This document shows, piece by piece, positions 29,263 through 39,541 of a stretch of DNA of 64,000 nt. The stretch is taken from the NCBI RefSeq assembly GCF_003696305.1, contig NZ_RFFK01000005.1, positions 293,189 through 357,188 of the forward strand, written 5' to 3'. Every line of letters begins with the position of its first letter. The first letter of the stretch is position 1. The DNA comes from Pseudomonas sp. AOB-7 (GTDB taxonomy: Bacteria; Pseudomonadota; Gammaproteobacteria; Pseudomonadales; Pseudomonadaceae). The position numbers and the translations under genes are program-made. The notes beneath the pieces are model-generated. The model searched no databases, had not been told where the DNA came from, and saw nothing but the letters and a program-made list of their open reading frames with translations.

Positions 29263-30198
29263 TCAGCGCGCCTCGATGCGAAAGCCCAGGCGCGGGAAGT
29301 GCACGTGCAGCACGCCGGCCCGCGCGTCCTCGCGGCGCAGGATCAGCTCCTCGCGCCCGGCGAACAGCAGCTCGCCCGCCACCGGATCGACGCCGTAATC
29401 CACCGCGGCGATGCTCACCTGCTGGCCGCGGACAAAGCCGTTGGGCTCGACGAAGTCCTCCTCCGGCAGCGCCGCCGGGGTCGCCTCGCGCGCCACGGCG
29501 ATGGCCTGTTCGGCGCTCATCTCGCTCAGCGAACCGTGGCCGAAACCCAGCACCCGGCCGAGCCAGGCAGCGACGTCCGGGTAGTCGTCGACCAGCGGCG
29601 CGGTCACCGGAGTGGCGCGCAGGAACCACAGGCAGTGGGCCACGGCGAAGTCGGCCAGCGACGGCTCGCCGAACAGGAAGTCGCCCGGCTCGCGCTGCAA
29701 CTGCTGCTGCAGGCGCCCCATCAGCACCGGCCACTGGTGCTTGGCCTGCTCCAGCGGCAGGCGGCTGGCACTGCCGCCGGAGAACAGCGCGCTGCGGTCG
29801 GCGACGAAGGCCTTGACGAACTCCGGCGGCAGTTTGGCGAAACGCAGGGCGATGGATTCGGGCTGGAACACCAGTGCCACGGCGTGCTGGAACAGCACCG
29901 AGTCGGCCCATTGCGCCAGCAGGCTGACGTTGAACTCCTGGCCTTCGGGCAGCAGCGCCGGGGCGGCCTTCTCCGCCTCCAGGCGGCGGGCGATCAGTGC
30001 AGTGTCGCAGTAGATATCGGCCCCCACCTGCAGCACCGGGGTCTTGCGGTAGCCGCCGGTCAGCGCGGTCAGATCCGGCTTGGGCATCAGCGGCGGAATC
30101 GTCACCGAACGCCAGGACAGTTGCTTGAAGCCCAGCATCAGGCGGCCCTTCTCGGCAAAGAGCGAGGTGGGGTAATGGTGCAGGATCAACTCGTGCAT
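29263..30198 (-). CDS. Glutathione S-transferase family protein
   Basis: 311-aa protein. The N-terminal thioredoxin-like domain (ELILHHYPTSLFAEKGRLMLGF, then GGYRKTPVLQVGADIYCDTALIARRL with the cis-Pro TPVLQ) binds glutathione. An all-helical C-terminal domain with FLFGEPSLADFAVAHCLWFL follows. It is about 80-100 residues longer than classical GSTs, with an extra beta-rich tail (FVEPNGFVRGQQVSI). The substrate is unknown. Confidence 0.9.
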   Translation of the reverse strand: MHELILHHYPTSLFAEKGRLMLGFKQLSWRSVTIPPLMPKPDLTALTGGYRKTPVLQVGADIYCDTALIARRLEAEKAAPALLPEGQEFNVSLLAQWADSVLFQHAVALVFQPESIALRFAKLPPEFVKAFVADRSALFSGGSASRLPLEQAKHQWPVLMGRLQQQLQREPGDFLFGEPSLADFAVAHCLWFLRATPVTAPLVDDYPDVAAWLGRVLGFGHGSLSEMSAEQAIAVAREATPAALPEEDFVEPNGFVRGQQVSIAAVDYGVDPVAGELLFAGREELILRREDARAGVLHVHFPRLGFRIEAR

Positions 30199-30262
30199 GG
30201 CGCACTCCGCGTCGGGGTCGAAAGGCCCAGCTTAACCGCCTGGTCCGACCGCGCCCACCGCC

Positions 30263-30544
30263 TCAGGCGAATGAGGGGGCATCACCGGCGGCAATCAGCG
30301 CTTCCTTGGCGCGCTTGGGCAGGCGCTTGATCGCCCGCTCGCGGCGCAGCGCCTCGCCCTTGCCGGAGCAGGCCTCGACGTAGGCCAGCGCCTGCGCCGG
30401 GCTGGTATGGAAGAAGCGCGCACCCTTGCCCGCCTGGTGCTGGGCGAAACGTCGTTGCGGGTCGTCGCTGATGCCGCAGTACAGCGCGCCGTTGGCGGCG
30501 CGTACCAGGTAGACGAACCAGGCTTTGTCGAGCGCTGCGTTCAT
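30263..30544 (-). CDS. GIY-YIG nuclease-domain protein (UPF0213-like)
   Basis: 93-aa single GIY-YIG domain: [20 protein letters not shown] provides the GIY/YIG-equivalent strands (VYL..LYCGI), [14 protein letters not shown] the conserved Arg/His region and [14 protein letters not shown] the catalytic Glu helix. It is like the YhbQ group, whose role is uncertain but connected with DNA repair. Its ATG overlaps the stop of pcs as ATGA, so translation is coupled to a lipid-synthesis gene. Confidence 0.9.
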   Translation of the reverse strand: MNAALDKAWFVYLVRAANGALYCGISDDPQRRFAQHQAGKGARFFHTSPAQALAYVEACSGKGEALRRERAIKRLPKRAKEALIAAGDAPSFA

Positions 30545-31260
30545 CGGCGCCGAGGCCACCATTCCCGCGCGCTGCGCCACAGGCAGACGCCGACGAAATA
30601 GGCGCTCGCCAGCAGCCAGATGGCCAGCAGCCAGGGCTGGTTGAGCGGGTACTGCAGGATCAGCAGCGCGCTGGCCAGCATCCACAGGCTGGTGACGGCG
30701 ATGTTCAGCGGCATGAACTGGCGCACCCGAAACGGATGCAGGAACTTCATCTTGGTCAGCGTCAGGCCGGCCAGCAGGACGATGGTGCCGAGCGCCAGCC
30801 AGGGGTGGAAGTCGAGGAGGTAGAAGTACAGCACCACCACGTTCCACGCCGCCGGGAAGCCGACGAAGTAGTTGTCCTGGCTCTTCATGTTGAGGTTGCA
30901 GAAGCAGAACAGCGAGGACACCAGGATCAGGCCCACAGCGAACAGCGCGGTGAAATCGGGCAGCGGGATAAAGCGGTAGAGGAAGATCGCCGGGATGAAC
31001 ACGTAGGTGAGGTAGTCGATCACCAGGTCCAGGGTCGAGCCGTCGAAGTGCGGCAGCACGCCCTTGACGTCATAGCGCCGCGCCAGCGAGCCGTCCAGGC
31101 CATCGACCAGCAGCGCCAGGCCGAGCCACAGCAGGCACTGCTTGGGCTGGCTGTCGAGCACGGCGAGCAGGGCCAGCAAGGCGAGTATCACCCCGCTGGC
31201 GGTGACGGCATGGACGCCCCAGGCCTTGGCCTGTTTCACGGCTACGAGCAATTCGGTCAC
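30541..31260 (-). CDS. pcs: Phosphatidylcholine synthase Pcs
   Basis: 239-aa inner-membrane CDP-alcohol phosphatidyltransferase condensing CDP-diacylglycerol with choline to phosphatidylcholine. The family motif DG-x2-AR-x8-G-x3-D-x3-D is visible across [15 protein letters not shown] and [13 protein letters not shown]. Eight or so hydrophobic segments and [15 protein letters not shown] are typical of Pcs. GTG 31260 is the preferred start; a TTG at 31296 would add 12 residues. It overlaps the GIY-YIG gene. In P. aeruginosa, pcs (PA3857) likewise sits near estA, rhlB and dau genes. Confidence 0.93.
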   Translation of the reverse strand: MTELLVAVKQAKAWGVHAVTASGVILALLALLAVLDSQPKQCLLWLGLALLVDGLDGSLARRYDVKGVLPHFDGSTLDLVIDYLTYVFIPAIFLYRFIPLPDFTALFAVGLILVSSLFCFCNLNMKSQDNYFVGFPAAWNVVVLYFYLLDFHPWLALGTIVLLAGLTLTKMKFLHPFRVRQFMPLNIAVTSLWMLASALLILQYPLNQPWLLAIWLLASAYFVGVCLWRSAREWWPRRR

Positions 31261-31362
31261 GGCAGGATCTCGGCTGAGGGTGGCTGGGTGCGGCAACAGG
31301 CGCCCGCATCCCTAATTGAAGGCTATGACCGGCAAGCCTACCACTGCGTTCAGCCGCGCGCC

Positions 31363-31845
31363 TCAGCCGGCCGCCTGGCGTCCCTGGCGAAACTGCGCCA
31401 GGCCCTTGGCCGCCTGCCGGCGGATGGCCCCCTGCACCGGCGGCGCCCAGCCCAGCAGCAGGCCCTTGGCGCCGAGCGCCTGGCCGGCCCAGCGCCACAG
31501 GTCGAACTGGTCGCGGTGCTCGACTATCAGTCCGCCCTCGAAGCGAAACTGCGCCTGGATGCGGTTGACCACCTGGCGCCCGGTGGCGCTGAAGCGGTAG
31601 CTGGCGACCCAGTGGGCGCTGCCCTGGCGGTCGTCGGCCTGCACCGCATCGAAGGTCAGCGAAAAGCCTTCGGCGCGGCTGCACAGCATGCGCCACATAT
31701 CGCCGGCCGCGGCGCCGCGCAGGTCGGTGAACACCGGGTCGGAGAAATGAATGTCCGCGGCGTAGCAGGCCACCATGGCCTCGGCATCCAGGCGCTGGAA
31801 GGCCGTATAGAAACGCTGGATCAGTTCGGCATTGGGGTGGTTCAT
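31363..31845 (-). CDS. NTF2/SnoaL-like fold protein
   Basis: 160-aa single-domain protein of the NTF2/SnoaL superfamily. It opens with MNHPNAELIQRFYTAFQRLDAEAMVACYAADIHFSDP and contains the SYRFSATGRQVVNRIQAQF strand pair. Members are small enzymes or ligand-binding proteins; no specific activity can be inferred. ATG 31845 has GGAG at 8 bases. Confidence 0.87.
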   Translation of the reverse strand: MNHPNAELIQRFYTAFQRLDAEAMVACYAADIHFSDPVFTDLRGAAAGDMWRMLCSRAEGFSLTFDAVQADDRQGSAHWVASYRFSATGRQVVNRIQAQFRFEGGLIVEHRDQFDLWRWAGQALGAKGLLLGWAPPVQGAIRRQAAKGLAQFRQGRQAAG

Positions 31846-31955
31846 AAGCGCTCCAGGGCTACAGGCCTGTAGGGTGTCGCTGGGCCGTCTAGGCCATGCG
31901 CACCAGCGAACGGAGGGTTTGGGTCTGCGGTGCGCGCGGCGCCTCTGGGCCCCAT

Positions 31956-31980
31956 GAAAAAGGGAGCCCGAAGACTCCCC
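31956..31980 (-). terminator. Terminator of the aap transporter operon (UUCG tetraloop)
   Basis: On the minus strand GGGAGTC-TTCG-GGCTCCC followed by TTTTTC. A 7-bp stem closed by a UUCG tetraloop plus a U tract, 20 bases after the aapP stop. Confidence 0.9.
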
Positions 31981-32000
31981 CTGTTCACAGCGCAACCGCC

Positions 32001-32765
32001 TCAGTGCAGGATCTGACTGAGGAACAGCTTGGTGCGCTCGTTCTGCGGGTTGGTGAAGAAGGTGTTGGGCTCGGCCTCTTCGACGATCTCGCCCTTGTCC
32101 ATGAAGATCACCCGGTTCGCCACGGTGCGGGCGAAGCCCATTTCGTGGGTCACGCAGAGCATGGTCATGCCGTCCTCGGCCAGGCCGATCATGGTGTCGA
32201 GCACTTCCTTGACCATCTCCGGGTCGAGCGCCGAGGTCGGCTCGTCGAACAGCATGATCTTCGGCTTCATGCACAGCGCGCGGGCGATCGCCACGCGCTG
32301 CTGCTGGCCGCCGGAGAGCTGACCCGGGTACTTGTGCGCCTGTTCGGGGATACGCACGCGCTCGAGAAAGTGCATGGCGACTTCCTCGGCCTGGCGCTTG
32401 GGCATCTTGCGTACCCACATCGGCGCCAGGGTGCAGTTCTGCAGCACGGTCAGGTGCGGGAACAGGTTGAAGTGCTGGAACACCATGCCCACTTCGCGGC
32501 GGATCGCCTCGATGTGCTTGAGGTCGCTGGTCAGCTCGGTGCCGTCGACCACGATGCGCCCCTGCTGGTGTTCCTCCAGGCGGTTGAGGCAGCGGATGGT
32601 GGTGGACTTGCCCGAACCGGACGGGCCGCAGAGGACGATGCGCTCGCCCTGCTGCACGCTGAGGTTGATGTCCTTGAGCACGTGGAACTGGCCGTACCAC
32701 TTGTGCACCGCCTGCATGAGGATCATCGGCTCGGCGCTGGACGACTTCTTGATGGCTTCACTCAT
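32001..32765 (-). CDS. aapP: AapP, amino-acid ABC transporter ATPase
   Basis: 254-aa ATPase energising uptake of polar L-amino acids. Walker A GPSGSGKS is at residues 47-54, with signature LSGGQQQR and Walker [12 protein letters not shown]; the H-loop lies in CVTHEMGFA. It is the last gene of aapJQMP and starts 9 bases after the aapM stop. Confidence 0.95.
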   Translation of the reverse strand: MSEAIKKSSSAEPMILMQAVHKWYGQFHVLKDINLSVQQGERIVLCGPSGSGKSTTIRCLNRLEEHQQGRIVVDGTELTSDLKHIEAIRREVGMVFQHFNLFPHLTVLQNCTLAPMWVRKMPKRQAEEVAMHFLERVRIPEQAHKYPGQLSGGQQQRVAIARALCMKPKIMLFDEPTSALDPEMVKEVLDTMIGLAEDGMTMLCVTHEMGFARTVANRVIFMDKGEIVEEAEPNTFFTNPQNERTKLFLSQILH

Positions 32766-32774
32766 AACTCACTC

Positions 32775-33872
32775 CTAACGCTTGTGGCCGGTATCCAGCT
32801 TTCTCTCCAGATGCAGGGAGTAGCGGGACATGCCGAAACAGAAAATCCAGAAGATCAGCGCGGCGAACACGTAGCCCTCGGTGGCCATGCCCAGCCAGGC
32901 CGGGTCGGTGGTCGCCTGCTTGATGCTGTTGAGCAGGTCGAACAGGCCGATGATGATCACCAGGCTGGTGTCCTTGAACAGCGCGATAAAGGTGTTGACG
33001 ATGCCGGGGATCACCAGCTTCAGCGCCTGCGGCAGGATCACCAGGCCCATCATCCGCCAGTAGCCCAGGCCCATGGCCGCGGCCGCCTCGTACTGGCCCT
33101 TAGGAATGGCCTGCAGGCCGCCGCGTACCACCTCGGCGATGTAGGCGGACTGGAACAGGATCACCCCGATCAGCGCGCGCATCAGCTTGTCGAAGTGCAT
33201 GCCTTCGGGCAGGAACAGCGGCAGCATCACCGAGGACATGAACAGCACGGTGATCAGCGGCACGCCGCGCCAGAACTCGATGAAGGTCACGCAGATGACG
33301 CGGATCGCCGGCATGTCCGAACGCCGTCCCAGCGCCAGCAGGATGCCCAGCGGCAGCGCGCCGGTGATGCCGACCGCGGCGATCACCAGGGTCAGCATCA
33401 GGCCGCCCCACTGGCTGGTGGAGACCAGGCTGAGGCCGAACACGCCGCCGTGCAGCAGGCACCAGGCGATGATCGGGTAGATCACCAGGAAGGCCAGGCC
33501 GTACAGCGCCTTGCGTGGCATCTGCGGCACGAACAGCGGCGCCGCGCCGATGATCGCCAGCCACAGGGTGGTATCCACCCGCCAACGCAGTTCGCTCGGG
33601 TAGAAACCGTACATGAACTGGCCGAAGCGCTGCTGGATGAACACCCAGCAGGCGCCGCCGCCGGTGCAGTCGGCCCGGGTGGTGCCGCTCCAGGTGGCGT
33701 CGATGAAGGCCCACTGCAGCAGCGGCGGCACGATCAGCCAGATCAGATAGAGGGCGAACAGGGTCAACAGGCTGTTGAACCAGTTGGAGAACAGGTTGGC
33801 CTTGAGCCAACCCAGTGCGCCGACGCTCAGGCGCGGCGGCGGCAGGTCCGGTTTGAAGGTATGAGTCTGCAT
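32775..33872 (-). CDS. aapM: AapM, amino-acid ABC transporter permease
   Basis: 365-aa inner-membrane permease. The HisM/GlnP-type permease core with the EAA-like loop (EVVRGGLQAIPKGQYEAAAAMGL) lies in the C-terminal 200 residues. The long N-terminal part with extra membrane segments and a periplasmic loop containing DCTGGGACW is typical of AapM. It is separated by 9 bases from aapQ and aapP on either side. Confidence 0.93.
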   Translation of the reverse strand: MQTHTFKPDLPPPRLSVGALGWLKANLFSNWFNSLLTLFALYLIWLIVPPLLQWAFIDATWSGTTRADCTGGGACWVFIQQRFGQFMYGFYPSELRWRVDTTLWLAIIGAAPLFVPQMPRKALYGLAFLVIYPIIAWCLLHGGVFGLSLVSTSQWGGLMLTLVIAAVGITGALPLGILLALGRRSDMPAIRVICVTFIEFWRGVPLITVLFMSSVMLPLFLPEGMHFDKLMRALIGVILFQSAYIAEVVRGGLQAIPKGQYEAAAAMGLGYWRMMGLVILPQALKLVIPGIVNTFIALFKDTSLVIIIGLFDLLNSIKQATTDPAWLGMATEGYVFAALIFWIFCFGMSRYSLHLERKLDTGHKR

Positions 33873-33881
33873 GGCTGCTCC

Positions 33882-35066
33882 TTACCGCTCGATCAGCGCA
33901 ATGCGCTTGTTGTACCAGTTCATCAGCAGGGAAATGCTGATGCTGATCGCCAGGTACACGCTCATGGTGATGGCGATCACCTCGATCGCCTGGCCGGTCT
34001 GGTTGAGCACCGTGCCGGCGAACAGCGAGACCATGTCCGGGTAGCCGATGCCGGCCGCCAGCGAGGAGTTCTTCGCCAGGTTGAGGTACTGGCTGGTCAG
34101 CGGCGGGATGATCACGCGCAGGGCCTGCGGGATGATCACCAGGCGCAGGGTGACCGCCGGGCGTAGGCCCAGCGAGCGCGCCGCCTCGGTCTGGCCATGG
34201 CTCACCGCCATGATCCCGGAGCGCACGTTCTCGGCGATGAAGGCCGCGGTGTAGATGGTCAGCGCCAGGGTCAGGGCCATCAGCTCGGGAATCATCACCC
34301 AGCCGCCGCGGAAGTTGAAACCGGTCAGCTCCGGCACGCTCCACTGCAGCGGGTTGCCGCCGATCGCCACGGCCAGGCCGGGGATCACCACGATCATCGC
34401 CAGCGACGCCCAGAAGGCGTGAAACACCTTGCCGGTGGCCTCGCGGCGCGCCTTGGCCCAGCGCCCCATCAGCACGATGGCGACGATGGTCGCCAGCAGC
34501 ACGCCGACGAACAGGCCGAAGCTCTCCGACGGGCTCGGCGCCGGCAGGTACAGGCCGCGGCTGTTGAGGAAGAAGGTCTCGCCGATCTCCAGGCTCTGCC
34601 GGGGCCCCGGCAGGGTGAGGAACACCGCGAAGTACCAGAAGAGAATCTGCAGCAGCGGCGGGATGTTGCGGAAGATCTCGATATAGACGGTGGCCAGCTT
34701 GCTGATCAGCCAGTTCGGCGACAGCCGCGCCACCCCGAGGATGAAACCGAGGATGGTGGCCAGGACGATGCCGATCACCGACACCAGCAAGGTGTTGAGC
34801 AGGCCGATGACGAACACCCGTCCGTAGGTATCGCTCTCGCTGTAGTCGATCAGGTGTTGGGCAATGCCGAATCCGGCACTGTTACCCAGGAAACTGAAGC
34901 CGGAAATGATCCCGCGCTTCTCGAGGTTGGCCTGGGTGTTCTGGAACAGGAACCAGCCGAGCGCCACGACGGCGACCACGGCGATGATCTGGAATAGCCA
35001 CGCGCGCACCTGGGGGTCGGTCCAGACCGATCCTCGCGGGCGCGGGACATTAGCAGTAGTTTGCAT
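33882..35066 (-). CDS. aapQ: AapQ, amino-acid ABC transporter permease
   Basis: 394-aa permease partner of AapM. The EAA-type loop (ENVRSGIMAVSHGQTEAARSLGL) lies near residue 290. N-terminal membrane segment and long extra region (NTQANLEKRGIISGFSFLG) are as in AapQ/BztB. A GAGGG ribosome site precedes ATG 35066. A perfect hairpin separates it from aapJ. Confidence 0.93.
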   Translation of the reverse strand: MQTTANVPRPRGSVWTDPQVRAWLFQIIAVVAVVALGWFLFQNTQANLEKRGIISGFSFLGNSAGFGIAQHLIDYSESDTYGRVFVIGLLNTLLVSVIGIVLATILGFILGVARLSPNWLISKLATVYIEIFRNIPPLLQILFWYFAVFLTLPGPRQSLEIGETFFLNSRGLYLPAPSPSESFGLFVGVLLATIVAIVLMGRWAKARREATGKVFHAFWASLAMIVVIPGLAVAIGGNPLQWSVPELTGFNFRGGWVMIPELMALTLALTIYTAAFIAENVRSGIMAVSHGQTEAARSLGLRPAVTLRLVIIPQALRVIIPPLTSQYLNLAKNSSLAAGIGYPDMVSLFAGTVLNQTGQAIEVIAITMSVYLAISISISLLMNWYNKRIALIER

Positions 35067-35083
35067 AACAGCCCTCTTGGAAG

Positions 35084-35111
35084 CCCCATGCCCGCGGGCG
35101 CGGGCATGGGG
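35084..35111 (-). promoter_or_regulatory. Intercistronic hairpin between aapJ and aapQ
   Basis: CCCCATGCCCGC, loop GGGC, GCGGGCATGGGG: a perfect 12-bp stem with no following T-tract. It lies between the binding-protein gene and the first permease gene. Such hairpins commonly protect the binding-protein mRNA from 3' decay and raise its level over the permeases. Confidence 0.75.
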
Positions 35112-35164
35112 TTCACGTCATCAGGAACAACCGGCGCGCCGAGCTGGCGCGCCGATACAGACGA

Positions 35165-36193
35165 TCAACGCACCGGCGGTGCGTACTGCAGACCACCTTT
35201 GTTCCACAGGGCATTGAGGCCACGCTCGATCTTCAGCTCGCTGCCGGCACCGACGTTGCGGTCGAAGCTCTCGCCGTAGTTACCCACTTGCTTGACGATC
35301 TGCACCGCCCAGTCCTTCGGCAGCTTCAGATCCTTGCCGAACTCGCCTTCGGCGCCGAGCAGACGGGCGACGTCGGGGTTCTTGGTGGACTTGGCCATTT
35401 CTTCGACGTTGGCCGAAGTCACGCCCAGTTCCTCGGCGTTGAGCATGGCGAACAGGCTCCAGCGCACGATGTCGAACCACTCCTCGTCACCCTGGCGTAC
35501 CACCGGGCCCAGCGGTTCCTTGGAGATGACTTCCGGCAGCACCACGTAGTCGTCCGGGTTGGCCAGCTTGATGCGCTGCGCGTACAGCTGCGACTGGTCG
35601 GAGGTCAGCACGTCGCAACGGCCGGCTTCGACCGACTTGGCGCTCTCGTCGGAGGTATCGTAGGTGATGGGGGTGTACTTCATGCCGTTGGCACGGAAGT
35701 AGTCGGAGAGGTTCAGCTCGGTGGTGGTACCGGCCTGGATGCACACGGTGGCGCCGTCCAGTTCCTTGGCGCTGGATACGCCCAGCTTCTTGTTAACCAG
35801 GAAGCCCTGACCGTCGTAGTAGTTGGTGCCGGTGAAGTTCAGGCCCAGGGCCGCGTCGCGCGAGCTGGTCCAGGTGGTGTTGCGCGAGAGGATGTCGACT
35901 TCGCCGGACTGCAGCGCGGTGAAGCGCTCCTTGGCGGTCAGCGGACTGTACTTGACCTTGGTCGCATCGCCGAACACCGCAGCCGCTACGGCGCGGCAGA
36001 CGTCGACGTCCAGGCCCAGGTAATTGCCTTTCTCGTCGGCGTAGGAGAAGCCCGGCAGACCATCGCTGATCCCGCACTGCACGAAGCCCTTCTTCTGTAC
36101 CGCATCCAGGGTAGCGCCCGCCTGCGCGAAGCCGCTGACACCGAGTACGGCTGCGGTGGTCAGCACAGCCAGGGTGGATTTCACCATCTTCAT
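35165..36193 (-). CDS. aapJ: AapJ, periplasmic amino-acid binding protein
   Basis: 342-aa substrate-binding protein for the Aap general L-amino-acid transporter. The signal peptide is MKMVKSTLAVLTTAAVLGVSG followed by FAQA. The mature protein has the family opening VQKKGFVQCGISDGLPGFS and the conserved WTSSRDAALGLNFTG, QAGTTTELNL and KLPKDWAVQIVKQVGNYG. Start ATG 36193 has GGAGG upstream. First gene of the aapJQMP operon. Confidence 0.95.
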   Translation of the reverse strand: MKMVKSTLAVLTTAAVLGVSGFAQAGATLDAVQKKGFVQCGISDGLPGFSYADEKGNYLGLDVDVCRAVAAAVFGDATKVKYSPLTAKERFTALQSGEVDILSRNTTWTSSRDAALGLNFTGTNYYDGQGFLVNKKLGVSSAKELDGATVCIQAGTTTELNLSDYFRANGMKYTPITYDTSDESAKSVEAGRCDVLTSDQSQLYAQRIKLANPDDYVVLPEVISKEPLGPVVRQGDEEWFDIVRWSLFAMLNAEELGVTSANVEEMAKSTKNPDVARLLGAEGEFGKDLKLPKDWAVQIVKQVGNYGESFDRNVGAGSELKIERGLNALWNKGGLQYAPPVR

Positions 36194-37329
<1,136 letters not shown>

Positions 37330-37338
37330 CCGATAAAG

Positions 37339-37358
37339 GTGCGCCGCGCGCACCAGCG
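37339..37358. repeat. GGTGCGC palindrome after estA
   Basis: GGTGCGCCGCGCGCACC, a near-perfect palindrome 10 bases after the estA stop, same family as 24109-24132. Confidence 0.5.
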
Positions 37359-37450
37359 GTTCTCGGCGTCGCCGCGGTTCGCTGGCACGGCCCCCGGCTT
37401 CACCCTGAACCGGCTGCAGATACCCGCCGCCCCAACTGAGAGATACACCA

Positions 37451-39352
37451 ATGACGACAGCGCCGCTGATCCGCACCCTGCAGGATATCGAGCAGATCGA
37501 GAAAACCCCGCTCAGTGCTCGCGACCTGCCCACCAGCACCTACGAGCTGATCCGCCGCACGGCCGTCGCCCAGCCGGACACCCCGGCGCTGTCGTTCATC
37601 CTCCAGGGCGACGGCGAGGAACAGCCGCTGCGCCTGAGCTACGCCGAGCTGCTGGGCAAGATCACCCAGACCGCCAACGCCTTCCACCGCCTCGGCCTGC
37701 GCCCAGGCAAGGCGGTGTCCTTCCTGCTGCCCAACCTGCCGCAGACCCACTTCACCATCTGGGGCGGCGAAGCGGCCGGCATCGTCAACGCGATCAACCC
37801 GCTGCTCGAGCCCGAGCATATCGCCGAGCTGATCCACGCCTCGGACTCCGAGCTGCTGGTCACCCTGGCCCCCTTCCCCGGCACCGACCTGTGGGCCAAG
37901 GTCGAGGCCCTGCGCGGCCAGTTGCCGGCGCTCAAGGCGGTGCTCTGCGTGGATCTCGCCAACCTGCTGCCGGAGCCCCAGCGCAGCGCGCTCAAGGCCC
38001 AACGCGGGGCGCTGCCGGACGGCGTGCTGGACTTCGACGAGACCATCGCCGCCTGCCCGAGCGACCACCTGGAGAGCGGCCGGATCATCCAGGCCGAGGA
38101 CATCGCCAGCTACTTCCACACCGGCGGCACCACCGGCACGCCCAAGCTGGCGCCGCACAGCCACGCCAACGAGGTGGCCATGGCCTACAGCATGAACCTG
38201 GTGACCCGCTTCGCCCCCGGCGACGTGACCCTCTGCGGCCTGCCGCTGTTTCACGTCAACGGCGTGATCGTCACCGGACTGACCGCCTTCATCGGCGGCG
38301 CCGAGGTGCTGCTGGCCACCCCGCAGGGCTATCGCAACCCCAAGCTGATCGGCAATTTCTGGAAGATCATCGAGCGCCACAAGGTCAGCTTCTTCAGCGG
38401 CGTGCCGACCATCTATGCCGGCCTGCTGCAGGTGCCCAGCGCGGGGCATGACCTGAGCTCGCTGAAATACGCCCTGTGCGGCGCCGCGCCGATGCCGGTG
38501 GCGCTGATCCGCCAGTTCGAGGCCAAGACCGGACTGTGCCTGATCGAAGGCTACGGCCTTACCGAAGGCACCTGCGGCAGCTGCGCCAATCCGCCGGCCG
38601 GCGAACGCCGCCCCGGCTCCATCGGCCTGCGCATGCCCTACTGCGAGGTGCGCATCAAGCTGCTCGACGAGCAGGGACAGTACCTGCGCGAGGCCGCGCC
38701 CAACGAGATCGGCAACCTGTGCATCCGCGGCGCCACGGTGTTCAAGGGTTACCTGCAGGCGAGCAAGAACACCGGCATCTGGGTCGACGGCGACTGGTTC
38801 AATACCGGTGACCTCGGCCGCATGGACGAAGACGGCTACATCTGGCTGACCGGGCGCAGCAAGGACCTGATCATCCGCGGCGGCCACAATATCGACCCGC
38901 AGCTGATCGAGGAGGCGCTGCACAAGCACCCGGCCGTGGCCCTGGCCGCCGCGGTCGGCAAGCCGGACGAGAAGGCCGGCGAACTGCCGGTGGTCTACGT
39001 CCAGCTCAAGCCCGACGCCCAGGCCGGCGAGGCCGAGTTGCTCGAACATGCCGCCGCGCATATTCCCGAGCGCGCCGCGGTGCCCAAGGACGTCTGGATA
39101 GTCGAGGCCATTCCGCTGACCGCGGTGGGCAAGACCTTCAAGCCGGCGCTGCGCTTCGATGCCATCGCCCGCGTCTACCAGGCGGCGCTGGCCGAGCTGG
39201 AGCCGGCGATCCGCGTCGAGGTGCTCGGCGACGACCAGGCCGGCCAGCTCGCCCATATCCACCTGCCGCGCCGCGACCCGGCGCTGGCCGCGGCCGTGCG
39301 CGAACGCCTGGCCGGCTTCGCCGTCGGCCACCGCCTCCACCTACCCGACTGA
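37451..39352 (+). CDS. AMP-forming acyl-CoA synthetase
   Basis: 633-aa member of the adenylate-forming (ANL) superfamily that activates a fatty or organic acid to its CoA ester. The P-loop-like motif is YFHTGGTTGTPKLAPHSH; the adenine/tyrosine motif is IEGYGLTEGTC and the hinge is YIWLTGRSKDLIIRGGHNI. The C-terminal lysine lies in PLTAVGKTFKP. It extends ~70 residues past the usual end. The acid substrate is unknown. Same locus as PA3860 in P. aeruginosa. Confidence 0.92.
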   Translation: MTTAPLIRTLQDIEQIEKTPLSARDLPTSTYELIRRTAVAQPDTPALSFILQGDGEEQPLRLSYAELLGKITQTANAFHRLGLRPGKAVSFLLPNLPQTHFTIWGGEAAGIVNAINPLLEPEHIAELIHASDSELLVTLAPFPGTDLWAKVEALRGQLPALKAVLCVDLANLLPEPQRSALKAQRGALPDGVLDFDETIAACPSDHLESGRIIQAEDIASYFHTGGTTGTPKLAPHSHANEVAMAYSMNLVTRFAPGDVTLCGLPLFHVNGVIVTGLTAFIGGAEVLLATPQGYRNPKLIGNFWKIIERHKVSFFSGVPTIYAGLLQVPSAGHDLSSLKYALCGAAPMPVALIRQFEAKTGLCLIEGYGLTEGTCGSCANPPAGERRPGSIGLRMPYCEVRIKLLDEQGQYLREAAPNEIGNLCIRGATVFKGYLQASKNTGIWVDGDWFNTGDLGRMDEDGYIWLTGRSKDLIIRGGHNIDPQLIEEALHKHPAVALAAAVGKPDEKAGELPVVYVQLKPDAQAGEAELLEHAAAHIPERAAVPKDVWIVEAIPLTAVGKTFKPALRFDAIARVYQAALAELEPAIRVEVLGDDQAGQLAHIHLPRRDPALAAAVRERLAGFAVGHRLHLPD

Positions 39353-39541
39353 AGTCGCCGCGCAGGGACGCGCGCCAGTCGACAGCCTGGCACCAACGTA
39401 CAACCGCTGGTCGGCCGAACTTTGGCCGAGCATTGCCAGGGGCCCTACCCGGGAATAATGTCGAGACGCTATTGCACCACGACAAGGAGCGTTTGCGATG
39501 CCATCTGGCCTCGACGCCCCGCCAGGCCCGGCAACATCGCG

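Noticed and set aside
31070..32700. Long minus-strand frames around pcs and aapP (208 aa and 445 aa)
   Set aside because: They are out-of-frame readings of pcs and aapP, Arg/Gly-rich with no motifs. The true genes have family signatures. The C-terminal part of the longer one is the genuine NTF2-like gene, annotated from its own ATG.
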